A DNA stretch of 33,347 nucleotides from Bacillota bacterium. Its GTDB lineage: Bacteria > Vulcanimicrobiota > SpSt-956 > JAKJGF01. Positions 1-7,741 of the stretch are shown here, one piece after another. The position numbers and the translations under genes were made by a program. Under the pieces are notes generated by a model that saw only the letters and a program-made list of their open reading frames with translations, did no database searches and was not told the origin of the DNA. Positions within the stretch are counted from its first letter, which is position 1. Every line of letters begins with the position of its first letter. The stretch covers positions 1-33,347 of the forward strand of contig JAKJGF010000022.1 in assembly GCA_022704525.1 (NCBI GenBank), in the 5' to 3' direction.

Positions 1-1
1 T

Positions 2-409
2 TCTGCATCTATTGCAGATTATCTTTCCCGCCAGGAGTATGTAATAGATATCTTTGCAGCAGGACCAAATCTATATTATATGCAGGCCGGACGGAGTCTT
101 GCTTATCTTGAAAATATACTCGATCTTCTGGCCTGTCTTGATGTCTGCCCTGTTTCACCTTTTGAAAGATTAGAACCGGTGTTAATGGAAAATCTTTCTC
201 TTATAACAACAGTAGTAACTGTTTTTTTAGACTGGGATTACAGGAGAGAAAAACTTGTAAGAATGATAACTGATCTTGGAACTGCAGTTAAAGTTGTAAT
301 TGTGAGAGATAGAGAACCTACATCCACTCCTCATGCCTATGAAGATCTGGCAGGTAAAATTACAATTATGACTACTGAAGAGGAAAAAAAGGGGGTAATG
401 GAATTTTGA
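2..409 (+). CDS. DUF58-family protein, C-terminal part (5' end outside window)
   Basis: The reading frame is open from base 2, so this is the C-terminal 135 or so residues of a longer protein. The text runs through an alpha/beta segment (YVIDIFAAGPNLYYM, then ILDLLACLDV, then VVTVFLDWD and VKVVIVRD) that fits the C-terminal half of DUF58 proteins, a von Willebrand A-like family of unknown exact role. The internal ATG at base 80 is not a real start because the frame continues upstream with family-like sequence. The stop overlaps the TTG start of the transglutaminase gene by 4 bp. MoxR ATPase - DUF58 - transglutaminase is a known operon order, and it supports this call more than the fragment alone; the MoxR gene would lie to the left of the window. 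The metal-site motif of the family is not visible here. Confidence 0.68.
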   Translation, partial: SASIADYLSRQEYVIDIFAAGPNLYYMQAGRSLAYLENILDLLACLDVCPVSPFERLEPVLMENLSLITTVVTVFLDWDYRREKLVRMITDLGTAVKVVIVRDREPTSTPHAYEDLAGKITIMTTEEEKKGVMEF

Positions 410-2487
410 AACAGGATATTAGTCTCCATGTTTCAGGAATTTTACTGTTATTCTGCTCTATGGCTCCCTTTGCCTTTATTACAAACGAATATTATCTTAT
501 AGGCTTTCTGGCTATAATTGTATTGATTTCACCTCTTATTAAATTCAGATACAGTGTTTCCAGAAAAATTGAATATATTATTTACTTATGTTTAACAATA
601 CCTGCTATTTTAAAATATTTTCTTGAACCTGTCATTGAAGTAGAGACAGGCTATTATGCAGTGCTTCAGATTCCCGGGTATTATTTTATATTTCTTTCAA
701 TCGCTATAATTTACAGGGTTAAATATAGAAGCGATTTGCTTGCACTGCATTTTTCTTCCCTTATTATACTTATGGTGTCAGGATTCAGTACCAGGGCATA
801 TTATTTTGAATGGTTTGTACTGCTTCATCTGCTGCTGGCTTCTTTTTATCTGAGATCTTTTTTCGGAATTTATTATAAATCCATATCTTTTTCTTTCAGG
901 ATAAGGCAGGGGATAGTTATTTCTTTTGTCCTTATTTTAACTGGTGTAGTCTTTTTAGCATCCAATCGTTTTGTAGAGTGGCTTGAACCAATAACTAATA
1001 ACATGTTATTTCCTACCGGTAGCTCAGGGCTGAATTATGCAGGTTTTTTAAATGAAACATCTTTAAATGTTACAGGAAATATGAAGTTATCTGACAAAGT
1101 GGTTTTAAGACTTATTACTTCTTCACAGATTCAGCGATTAAGATGTAAGGTATATACTGATTATATAAAAGGCAGTTGGAAAACTTCTCCAAAAAGGAAG
1201 GTTTTATCTTCAGTTGTTAGAGAAAATCTGACTCTTCCTGAATATGGGAAAGAATATAAAGGGATTTTTACAGCCGGTTATTCACTGCCAGAGGTGCCTG
1301 AATTTATTGATTGTATAGTAAAAACTGTTTCCTATGGCAATACTGTTTTCTTTACTCCTCCTGAGACTTATATGTTAATGGTAAATATTCCCGGTGTTCA
1401 AATAGATCAATATGGAATTTTTTATCCTGATCCTCCTTCTGAAAAGATGGAATATGCTCTGATAGGTCTGGCAGGTCTGGATAAGGTTTTATGTCCTGAA
1501 TCTGATGATACAAACAGATATCTTGATGTTCCTTCTTATCTTGATACCAGAATAGTTTCCCTTGCTAAGGATTTGACATCTTCAAAAGAGGATGCATATT
1601 CTAAATGTCTTGCCATAGAAGGTTATTTTCATAGAACTTTTCAATATGGCCTGGATTTTAAGCCATCAAAACAGGGAGATCCTGTAGAAGAGTTTATTTT
1701 AAATAAAAAGTCTGCCCACTGTGAGTATTTTGCAACAGGTATGATACTGCTTCTAAGATCCTGTGGCATTCCATCCAGATATGTTACAGGATTTCTTGTC
1801 CATGAATATAACCGCTCAACAGGTTATTATGTAGTAAGAGAGAGAGATTCCCATGCATGGGTTGAAGCTTATCTACCTCAAGGGGATTGGGTTACATTTG
1901 ATCCTACCCCACCGGGTGGATTATTTGAGCAGTATCTCGGTGAGAATGAACCGGGTATTTTTAAGCAGATTATAGATTTTGTTCTTTTTAAATGGGAAGA
2001 TATAAAGGATTTTCTTTCTCGTGGTGATTTTATGGGATTACTTAAATGGATTCTGGAAAGTATGTCAGGTGCAATTAAAGAAATAGTTTTTTATCCTCTA
2101 ATTTCTGTTCCTTTATTCTTAGTTATATTATACTGGTTGTATAAAAAGAGAAGAATAATAAAAATATTTAGAAAGAGAAAAGATGAATTTATAAAAGATG
2201 AAATTTCTCCTGTAATAGAGAGATTACATTCACTACTTTCCAGATTCGATAACCTATTAAGAAAAAAGAAAATTAAACGACCTTTCAATCTTACCCTTTA
2301 TGAATATATTGAATATTTAAAAGAACATAATCTTCCAGAGAAAGAACTGAAGATTACCAGTGAATTAATAAATGAATACTGTAATTTACGCTATGGTCTT
2401 CAGGAGATTCAGGAAGGAGATTTAATATCTCTGGAGAACAAGATTTTTAAGCTTGAAGAGATTTACGCTAAGTACCGCAACAGGTAA
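406..2487 (+). CDS. TgpA-like membrane transglutaminase (DUF3488 / Transglut_core / DUF4129 layout)
   Basis: A 693-residue protein. About six hydrophobic segments fill residues 1-195 (DUF3488-like). A long extracytoplasmic part follows, and then a transglutaminase core with the triad Cys439 (SAHCEYFATG), His483 (RDSHAWVEAY) and Asp499 (VTFDPTPP). One more membrane span lies near residues 560-580, and a charged cytoplasmic tail resembles DUF4129. The order matches TgpA-type proteins, which carry a transglutaminase or protease-like domain outside the membrane; the substrate is unknown. The start is TTG at 406, overlapping the DUF58 stop (TTGA) with a GGGGG-type ribosome site about 9 bp upstream, so translation is probably coupled. 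Oddity: the last residues (YRNR) and the TAA stop lie inside the terminal repeat of a MITE-like element (2468-2699), so the native C-terminus was probably replaced. Confidence 0.88.
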   Translation: MKQDISLHVSGILLLFCSMAPFAFITNEYYLIGFLAIIVLISPLIKFRYSVSRKIEYIIYLCLTIPAILKYFLEPVIEVETGYYAVLQIPGYYFIFLSIAIIYRVKYRSDLLALHFSSLIILMVSGFSTRAYYFEWFVLLHLLLASFYLRSFFGIYYKSISFSFRIRQGIVISFVLILTGVVFLASNRFVEWLEPITNNMLFPTGSSGLNYAGFLNETSLNVTGNMKLSDKVVLRLITSSQIQRLRCKVYTDYIKGSWKTSPKRKVLSSVVRENLTLPEYGKEYKGIFTAGYSLPEVPEFIDCIVKTVSYGNTVFFTPPETYMLMVNIPGVQIDQYGIFYPDPPSEKMEYALIGLAGLDKVLCPESDDTNRYLDVPSYLDTRIVSLAKDLTSSKEDAYSKCLAIEGYFHRTFQYGLDFKPSKQGDPVEEFILNKKSAHCEYFATGMILLLRSCGIPSRYVTGFLVHEYNRSTGYYVVRERDSHAWVEAYLPQGDWVTFDPTPPGGLFEQYLGENEPGIFKQIIDFVLFKWEDIKDFLSRGDFMGLLKWILESMSGAIKEIVFYPLISVPLFLVILYWLYKKRRIIKIFRKRKDEFIKDEISPVIERLHSLLSRFDNLLRKKKIKRPFNLTLYEYIEYLKEHNLPEKELKITSELINEYCNLRYGLQEIQEGDLISLENKIFKLEEIYAKYRNR

Positions 2488-2699
2488 AAAAGTATCCAAA
2501 AAACATATACATCTGTCCCTGTCCGGGCTCTGGAGCAAAAGATATGCCCTTAAAGGAGAAAGTTATAACTTAAATAAATACAAAACTGTATATTCTGTAA
2601 TAACAGATTTCATTGTAACAGGATCATAGATTTTGCGTAAGAATCCGGACAGGGACAGACTTGTGAGATGGATACTAACTTGCCTGTTGCGGTACTAAG
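2468..2699. mobile_element. MITE-like element, copy A (with CTAAG target duplications)
   Basis: A non-coding element of about 222 bp (2473-2694). Terminal inverted repeats of 25 bp lie at 2473-2497 (starting TACCGCAACAGG) and 2670-2694 (ending CCTGTTGCGGTA). Direct CTAAG copies flank it at 2468-2472 and 2695-2699. Inside, a second inverted pair (CTGTCCCTGTCCGG at 2513-2526, its complement at 2645-2658) and a perfect 12-bp palindrome (2560-2571) give a long imperfect hairpin. A closely similar copy lies in the opposite orientation at 29936-30174. There is no transposase inside, so it would be moved in trans. It sits exactly at the 3' end of the transglutaminase gene and contributes its stop codon. 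Confidence 0.9.
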
Positions 2700-2703
2700 A
2701 AGA

Positions 2704-2755
2704 GTGAGAAGTGAGAAGTGCTTTCTTCTCATCTCTCACCCCTCACTTCTTACTA
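2704..2755. repeat. Inverted heptad-repeat array (GTGAGAA type)
   Basis: GTGAGAA occurs twice in tandem at 2704-2717. Four heptads in the other orientation follow at 2728-2755 (CTCATCT, CTCACCC, CTCACTT, CTTACTA), all in 7-bp phase. The two arms can pair as an imperfect hairpin. The array starts 5 bp after the right end of MITE copy A. Confidence 0.85.
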
Positions 2756-2783
2756 ATATTAAAGTTTGAGAGGTATTTTTTAT

Positions 2784-3284
2784 TTGGAGAATAAAATTGA
2801 ACATACCACTATTGATTTTAACAATATATCCCTTCCCAGGATTTATAATATCCCTTTTCGTAAATTATTTACCATTATAATGCTTATACCAATGCTTGCT
2901 GTAGCAATAGCTTCACAGATAGTTATACTTACCAGGGAAAGCTCTGTTCTCTGGTTCTATGTTATAATTATAGGCTTTGAAACCTATTTATTAATAAAAA
3001 TGATTTCATTACTAAGAAAGTATATGGTTAAAATAAAGATATCAGAAGATGGTATAAGTCAGAAGGAAGTAGACTCCTGGACAGGGAAAGAAAAAACTTT
3101 TCTCTGGGAAAATATTAAGAGGTTTAAATTTAAACCTGTGAAAAGCGGCAGAGGAAGAAGTCTAAATGTCTATGTATTGGAAGATAAAAAAGGTGATCAA
3201 ATAGTTTTTAATAACCTTTTTCATAAATCTGAGGAACTGGTAGAATTAATAAAAATGAAAGTTAAGCTAAGAGATTGGAGTTAA
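2784..3284 (+). CDS. Small membrane protein with a C-terminal PH-like domain, unknown function
   Basis: About 166 residues. Two hydrophobic segments, roughly residues 25-50 and 58-78 (around LIPMLAVAIASQIVIL and YVIIIGFETYLLI), form a short membrane hairpin. A soluble strand-rich part follows, ending in an amphipathic helix (KSEELVELIKMKVKL). This layout, with two membrane spans followed by VKIKISEDGI... and ...WENIKRFKF, resembles bacterial PH-like membrane proteins, but I do not recognise a named family. I chose TTG at 2784 because GAGAGG at 2768-2773 sits 10 bp before it; an in-frame TTG at 2766 would lie on that site. It lies downstream of a MITE and a heptad hairpin, so it may have its own promoter. 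Confidence 0.6.
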   Translation: MENKIEHTTIDFNNISLPRIYNIPFRKLFTIIMLIPMLAVAIASQIVILTRESSVLWFYVIIIGFETYLLIKMISLLRKYMVKIKISEDGISQKEVDSWTGKEKTFLWENIKRFKFKPVKSGRGRSLNVYVLEDKKGDQIVFNNLFHKSEELVELIKMKVKLRDWS

Positions 3285-3338
3285 TGGAGGAATTTAAATT
3301 TTTTTGTGGAATAAAATAGTGACAGGAGGTTTTATTTC

Positions 3339-3992
3339 TTGATAATCAGGTTAGATGACTTATTTAATCTGTGTAAATACTTTATATTTATTTTACTTAT
3401 ATTTTCTTCTTTACATATTAATTATACATATGCTGAAAGTCCCGATAATGATAATATATTAAAATTAATTAAGAATAAACTGGCTAAATGGAATAGTATT
3501 CAGTATACTATGGATATAAATATAAACGAAGAACCTTATGGATATAAGGTTTTTTACCGTCGTCCTTCTACTCTTACTACAGTATCCTGGAATAAAAATG
3601 ATAATACTGATAAAGTTACTATGATTGTTTCAAAGAATACTACAACCGTTTTTGATCATAAACAGAATGATAAGCAGACTTTTGATACAGGCGCCTTTGA
3701 TCTTTTCAGGGTTAATAACGAATATGATACAGGCTGGATAGTTGAATATTTAGGTAAATTTGATTTATCATGTACAAATAGCGGTAAAAAAGAAAAAAGA
3801 GCAACCTGGGTAGTAACCTTTACAACACAGCAGGGTATAGAATACAGATTCTGGATAGATCAATATACCGGTATTAATCTAAGAATGGAGGTTCGTTTAA
3901 AAAAAGGTGAGAAACCTTATGTTGTTGCAAAGATTACTTCTTTTAAATTAGATAAGCCTGTTGATAAAGCGGTCTTTAAGGATCCATTTTAA
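3339..3992 (+). CDS. LolA-like exported lipoprotein-carrier-fold protein
   Basis: A 217-residue protein with an N-terminal hydrophobic segment (residues 12-31, YFIFILLIFSSLHINYTYA), probably a signal peptide cleaved after Ala. The mature part is strand-rich with hallmarks of the LolA/LolB-like fold: an early helix (ILKLIKNKLAKWNSIQYTMD), FYRRPSTLTTVSW, FWIDQYTGINLRMEV, and the closing ITSFKLDKPVDKAVFKDPF. LolA carries lipoproteins across the periplasm, but distant relatives of this fold have many roles, so I call only the fold. The start is TTG at 3339 with AGGAGG at 3324-3329. The gene follows a small membrane-protein gene on the same strand with a 54-bp gap. If truly LolA-like, it is mild evidence for an outer membrane. 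Confidence 0.62.
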   Translation: MIIRLDDLFNLCKYFIFILLIFSSLHINYTYAESPDNDNILKLIKNKLAKWNSIQYTMDININEEPYGYKVFYRRPSTLTTVSWNKNDNTDKVTMIVSKNTTTVFDHKQNDKQTFDTGAFDLFRVNNEYDTGWIVEYLGKFDLSCTNSGKKEKRATWVVTFTTQQGIEYRFWIDQYTGINLRMEVRLKKGEKPYVVAKITSFKLDKPVDKAVFKDPF

Positions 3993-3995
3993 TTG

Positions 3996-4030
3996 GTGAG
4001 AAGTGAGAAGTGAGAAGTTAAATACCCATC
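3996..4030 (+). repeat. Heptad-repeat array (GTGAGAA x3)
   Basis: Three exact GTGAGAA units (3996-4016) are followed in the same 7-bp phase by GTTAAAT and ACCCATC (to 4030). The array starts 4 bp after the LolA-like stop codon and lies upstream of the solute-binding protein gene. Confidence 0.85.
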
Positions 4031-4058
4031 AAGATTATTAAAGAAGGAGTTGATTTTT

Positions 4059-5303
4059 ATGAAGTATTTAATAATTATTTTATCACTGATTTTAATTATT
4101 TCAATTATAACCACTTCCTATGCCCAGCAGGGACCAAAGGTTATAAAATTCTGGTACTATCTGGATGATAAAGGTTCTCAGAAGTTTGAAGAACTAAAAG
4201 CCAGATATAACAAGGAAAAAGCCGGAGAAGTCCTTATAGAAAGCAAAAAATTTGCTTCTGAGGATTTATTGAAAGAAGCTCTTCTTTCAGGTGATACTTT
4301 GCCTGATACTGCTCTCATAGATATACGCTGGCAGAGTGGACTTATAAACAAAGGTGTTCTTATACCACTGGAAACACATACTACACGTATAGGAACTGCT
4401 ACAAAAGCTGCTTATAAGCAGGATACTTATAAACCTCTTTTTGAGTCTGCCATATCAGGTAATCATTACTGGACTTTCCCATATACCTGTACAGATACGG
4501 CCCTTTTAGTTAATCTTGATATTCTTTATTCACTTAAGATGGATAAATCTCCTCAGGGCTGGTTTGATCTGGTTACTGCGGGTAAAGCTATGATGACTGC
4601 TGGAGAAGGTAGAATGGGACTTGCCTTGCCGACAGATGAAACACCTGAGAATTTTGCAGCATTTTTTGTGGCTATGATGAGACAAAAAGGCGGTACTATA
4701 GTAGATGCAAGCGGAAAAGTTTTTTTTAACAGTGAGGAAGGCGTTTCTACCCTTCAGTTTCTGCAGGATCTTTATCATAAATATAAAGTGGCATCACTTG
4801 AGGTAACACCTGATAAGTTTTTTGTGGGTCAGGTGGGTATGACCTTTGGCGATTCCCATGATTACTTTCGTGCTCAGGAACTGGGTATGAATGTAGAAGC
4901 AGTTTATTTGCCAAAAAAAGACTCAAGGGCAAGTGATCTTTATATTCAATCACTTGCTTTATTTAAAACTACCCCTGAACATGAACTCATATGTTTCGAT
5001 TTTTTAATGTGGCTTATAACCCATCAGCAAATGAGAGAATTTTATCTTGCCACATCATATATTCCGGTAAATAAACAGATAGTAGCCTGTCCTCAATATT
5101 TTGAATATCAAAATCGCCATCCCGGTATGAGGGTTTTCATAAAACAGCTTGACTGGGCAAAACCTGTTTTAAATTTCCCTCATTATGGGGAAATTATGGA
5201 TTGCCTTGGTAAAGAAGTCCTTCTATGTCTTAAAGGAGAAAAAACACCAAGACAGGCTCTTGAAACTGTAACAAATTACGGGAATTCTTTACTGGGGTTT
5301 TGA
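4059..5303 (+). CDS. Extracellular solute-binding protein, family 1 (sugar ABC transporter type)
   Basis: A 414-residue exported protein. A signal peptide (MKYLIIILSLILIISIITT) has a likely cut after SYA. The mature part starts with VIKFWYYLDDKGSQKFEEL and continues with the two-lobe pattern of family 1 binding proteins: DTALIDIRWQSGLINKGVL, WTFPYTCTDTALLVNLDIL, the KMDKSPQGWFDLVTAGKAM hinge region, and FGDSHDYFRAQELG. No lipobox Cys is present. Family members bind sugars or glycerol-phosphate for ABC importers. ATG at 4059 is chosen because AAGGAG at 4044-4049 lies 9 bp upstream; the in-frame TTG at 4050 overlaps that site. No permease gene is in the window; the MalK-like ATPase at 11632 is the only possible partner seen, 6 kb away. 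Confidence 0.88.
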   Translation: MKYLIIILSLILIISIITTSYAQQGPKVIKFWYYLDDKGSQKFEELKARYNKEKAGEVLIESKKFASEDLLKEALLSGDTLPDTALIDIRWQSGLINKGVLIPLETHTTRIGTATKAAYKQDTYKPLFESAISGNHYWTFPYTCTDTALLVNLDILYSLKMDKSPQGWFDLVTAGKAMMTAGEGRMGLALPTDETPENFAAFFVAMMRQKGGTIVDASGKVFFNSEEGVSTLQFLQDLYHKYKVASLEVTPDKFFVGQVGMTFGDSHDYFRAQELGMNVEAVYLPKKDSRASDLYIQSLALFKTTPEHELICFDFLMWLITHQQMREFYLATSYIPVNKQIVACPQYFEYQNRHPGMRVFIKQLDWAKPVLNFPHYGEIMDCLGKEVLLCLKGEKTPRQALETVTNYGNSLLGF

Positions 5304-5370
5304 CGGGGATTTCCATGATGAAAGGACAACAGGATTATAATTAACGTAAGTTGCTATTATAAAAATATAT

Positions 5371-5462
5371 TTAATTATTATTAGCTAACAACCTTCAGCC
5401 CTCAGCAATCAGCTGAGGGCTTTAAAATAAAAGGTTTATTTTTACTGAACCTAATAATTTAA
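5371..5462 (-). repeat. Dispersed inverted repeat, copy 1 (about 92 bp)
   Basis: Read on the minus strand, this segment matches 8834-8927 read on the plus strand. The outer block of about 37 bp (starting TAAATTATTAG, with TTCAGTAAAAATAAACC) is nearly identical. The inner end, GCTAATAATAATT, is also shared. Between them lies a variable TCAGC heptad core. The two copies bracket the three minus-strand genes 5528-8827. Confidence 0.8.
5397..5421. terminator. Perfect 10-bp hairpin between convergent genes
   Basis: AGCCCTCAGC at 5397-5406 pairs perfectly with GCTGAGGGCT at 5412-5421 across a 5-base loop. It lies between two convergent genes (ends at 5303 and 5528), so it could stop transcription from either side. 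The T-tract is poor on both strands, and the stem is built from TCAGC heptads, so a repeat-derived hairpin is the alternative. Confidence 0.5.
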
Positions 5463-5527
5463 CAATAATGAGAATTCCTATGTATCTAAATTACTGAACT
5501 TATTTTTTAGAACTACTGTAAAAGACA

Positions 5528-6193
5528 TCAGACTAAACCGTAAGTTTTACTTACTTCCTGAATAAAAATAATACCCTTTCCCGGCTCATCGATTTTAAGC
5601 TCTTCTCTAATTGAAGTAACTATCAATTCTGTAATCTCATTTTTTGCTATTATCAGAACTATTTCCTTTTCAGGCTCTATTTCCATTGCAAAAAGTTTTT
5701 GAGTTTCATGGATTCCGGAACCTCTTGCATTGATTATAGTGCCTCCTCTGGATCCTGATTTAGTTGCCACATCCATAACTGCTTCTGCTTTTCCTCTGTC
5801 AACAATCACAAAAATTGCATTATACATTATATGATCTTCCCTCCTGCTTTCCTTCTTTTTTTTATATTCATAATTACCGGTACCTAAAAAATTCTGTACA
5901 GAAGTACTGAAGGCTACACCATGATCCGGTTTTCTTAAATGTAATTGTTTATCCAGGGCTTCAAGAACTTCGTGAGCTGTTTTTTTCTCTGATACCATTA
6001 AAATAATTTCTTTTCTCACATCATAAAGGTCCAGAAATTCTAATATACGATTTCTGACGGTTCCTTTTCCCAAAAGAATAGTACCACCTGAAACGCCTTT
6101 TCCCCTGGCTATTTTAATAACTCTTGTTCCCAGTCCGAAATTTACTATAACACATATTAGTTCAAATTCTTTTAAAGAGTGGTCATTTTCCAT
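5528..6193 (-). CDS. Tandem PII-like protein (two PII-like domains)
   Basis: 221 residues made of two similar halves, each PII-like in pattern. The first (about 10-115) reads FELICVIVNFGLGTRVIKIA, GVSGGTILLGKGTV, EIILMVS. The second (about 122-215) reads YNAIFVIVDRGKAEAVMDVA, GSRGGTIINARGSG, EIVLIIAKNE. The repeated GxxGGTI..G segment sits where PII proteins carry their nucleotide-binding loop. PII proteins sense ATP/ADP and small metabolites and control membrane transporters. The start ATG lies 11 bp inside the end of the DUF1538 gene, so the two are translationally coupled and probably act together, this protein gating the membrane partner. The ligand cannot be read from sequence. The fusion of two domains in one chain is a variation on the usual single-domain protein. 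Confidence 0.78.
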   Translation of the reverse strand: MENDHSLKEFELICVIVNFGLGTRVIKIARGKGVSGGTILLGKGTVRNRILEFLDLYDVRKEIILMVSEKKTAHEVLEALDKQLHLRKPDHGVAFSTSVQNFLGTGNYEYKKKKESRREDHIMYNAIFVIVDRGKAEAVMDVATKSGSRGGTIINARGSGIHETQKLFAMEIEPEKEIVLIIAKNEITELIVTSIREELKIDEPGKGIIFIQEVSKTYGLV

Positions 6194-7676
6194 GTTTTAC
6201 TATTCCCTCCTTTCTGGATTTTATTTTAAAAATAAAACCCAGTATCTGTAAGGCGATTATTGGAGTTAATGCTACAGTAGCAATCATTCCCAGTCCATCT
6301 ATTAGAATATTGGCTCCTTCTATTGCTTCAGCAGCGCCCTGAGTGAATGCCAGTACAAAAGTCGCAGTCATAGGGCCCGAAGCAACTCCGCCGGAATCAA
6401 AGGCAATTCCTACAAATAAACCGGGAACAAAATAAGTCATAATTATAGCAATAAAATATCCGGGTAATAGATAATGCCATAAATGAATTTCAGGAATTAA
6501 TATTCTTAACATAGACAAAGCTACTGCAAAACCAAGACCTGTGGAAAATGCAATTAATACAAATCTTCTTTTTACATAACCGCTTGTGACGCTTTCTATC
6601 TGATGAGTTAATAAATGAACAGCCGGTTCGGCCAGTATTATTACTGCTCCCATGATAAAACCTATAAATACCAGAATATACTTGTTCTCCAGAGAGGCGA
6701 TTTCATAGCCCATAATACTGCCAATCTCCATAAAACTTGCATTTACACCAAGCAAAAAAAATACGAGTCCTATAAATGTATAGAGAAGTCCCTTCAAAAT
6801 TTTATTAAACGCTTTTCTGGACAATTTAAAAGAAATTTTTTGAAAAATTAAGAATATTATTAATATTGGAATGAGAGCCAGTAAAATTTCTCCTGAAACC
6901 TGGGGTAATTTACGAATAAAAGGCGCAAGAATTGAATATTGAGAGCTGACTATATGTTCAAGGCTACCTTTAAGTTCATCTGTTTTTGAAAAAACATTCA
7001 TAACCATAACAGATATTATCGGTCCCGTAGAAGCAATTCCAATAAGGCCAAAACTATCTGATTCAGAAGCTTTACTATCTTTTTTCAATCCGGAAACACC
7101 TGCGGCAAGGGCCAGAATAAAAGGAACAGTCATGGCTCCTGTAGTGGCTCCGGAAGTATCAAAGGCTATAGCCAGAAACTCGGGTGATGTAAATAATCCT
7201 AAAATAAAAATTGCGCCATAGATAATGGTCAATATTTTATTCAGATGAATATTTTCAACTATTCTTACAAGCCCTAAAGTTAACATTCCTGCAATGCCCA
7301 GAGATACGACTATAATAATATTATGCCTGGCTATCTGGCCTGATGTTATCGAATCTATTTGTCCGGCAACTATATGGAGATCCGGTTCGGTAATTGAAAT
7401 AGAAAAGCCCAGTATCAATCCGGCAATTATAAGTATCCAGATTTTATTCGTTTTAGTTATTTTTGAGCCTATCAGGTTACCTATAGGAGTAATACCGATT
7501 TCCACACCGAATAAAAATATGGATAAGCCAATAATTATAAGAAATGCTCCTATAAAAAATCTTATCAATACAATAGTTTCAAGAGATGCAACAGTAAAAT
7601 TCAGAAGCAATACAATAATTATAACCGGAAGCACTATCAATAAAATCTCTTTGAATTTTTGAAAAAACAAATTCAA
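6183..7676 (-). CDS. DUF1538 family multi-pass membrane protein (two repeats)
   Basis: 497 residues with about 12 hydrophobic segments and a clear internal duplication. GLILGFSISITEPDLHIVAG in the first half matches GFIMGAVIILAEPAVHLL in the second; AIAFDTSGATTGAMTVPFIL matches GIAFDSGGVASGPMTATFVL. Inverted or tandem repeats with re-entrant Gly/Ser/Thr motifs are typical of secondary transporters, and the paired EPxxH and FDxxG motifs are the likely transport or ion site. DUF1538 members are commonly found with PII-like genes, as here. The substrate is unknown. The start is TTG at 7676, with GGAAG about 10 bp upstream on the minus strand. The stop overlaps the PII-like start by 11 bp. Confidence 0.85.
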   Translation of the reverse strand: MNLFFQKFKEILLIVLPVIIIVLLLNFTVASLETIVLIRFFIGAFLIIIGLSIFLFGVEIGITPIGNLIGSKITKTNKIWILIIAGLILGFSISITEPDLHIVAGQIDSITSGQIARHNIIIVVSLGIAGMLTLGLVRIVENIHLNKILTIIYGAIFILGLFTSPEFLAIAFDTSGATTGAMTVPFILALAAGVSGLKKDSKASESDSFGLIGIASTGPIISVMVMNVFSKTDELKGSLEHIVSSQYSILAPFIRKLPQVSGEILLALIPILIIFLIFQKISFKLSRKAFNKILKGLLYTFIGLVFFLLGVNASFMEIGSIMGYEIASLENKYILVFIGFIMGAVIILAEPAVHLLTHQIESVTSGYVKRRFVLIAFSTGLGFAVALSMLRILIPEIHLWHYLLPGYFIAIIMTYFVPGLFVGIAFDSGGVASGPMTATFVLAFTQGAAEAIEGANILIDGLGMIATVALTPIIALQILGFIFKIKSRKEGIVKHGK

Positions 7677-7741
7677 TATATCTTACTTCCTTTCGGAGAA
7701 ATTTTGAAGCTATTTATTTTTAGTCAAAATTAATATTCCCT

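Noticed and set aside
2704-2755. CRISPR array
   Set aside because: Units are 7 bp, contiguous and degenerate, with no spacers; no cas genes are in the window.
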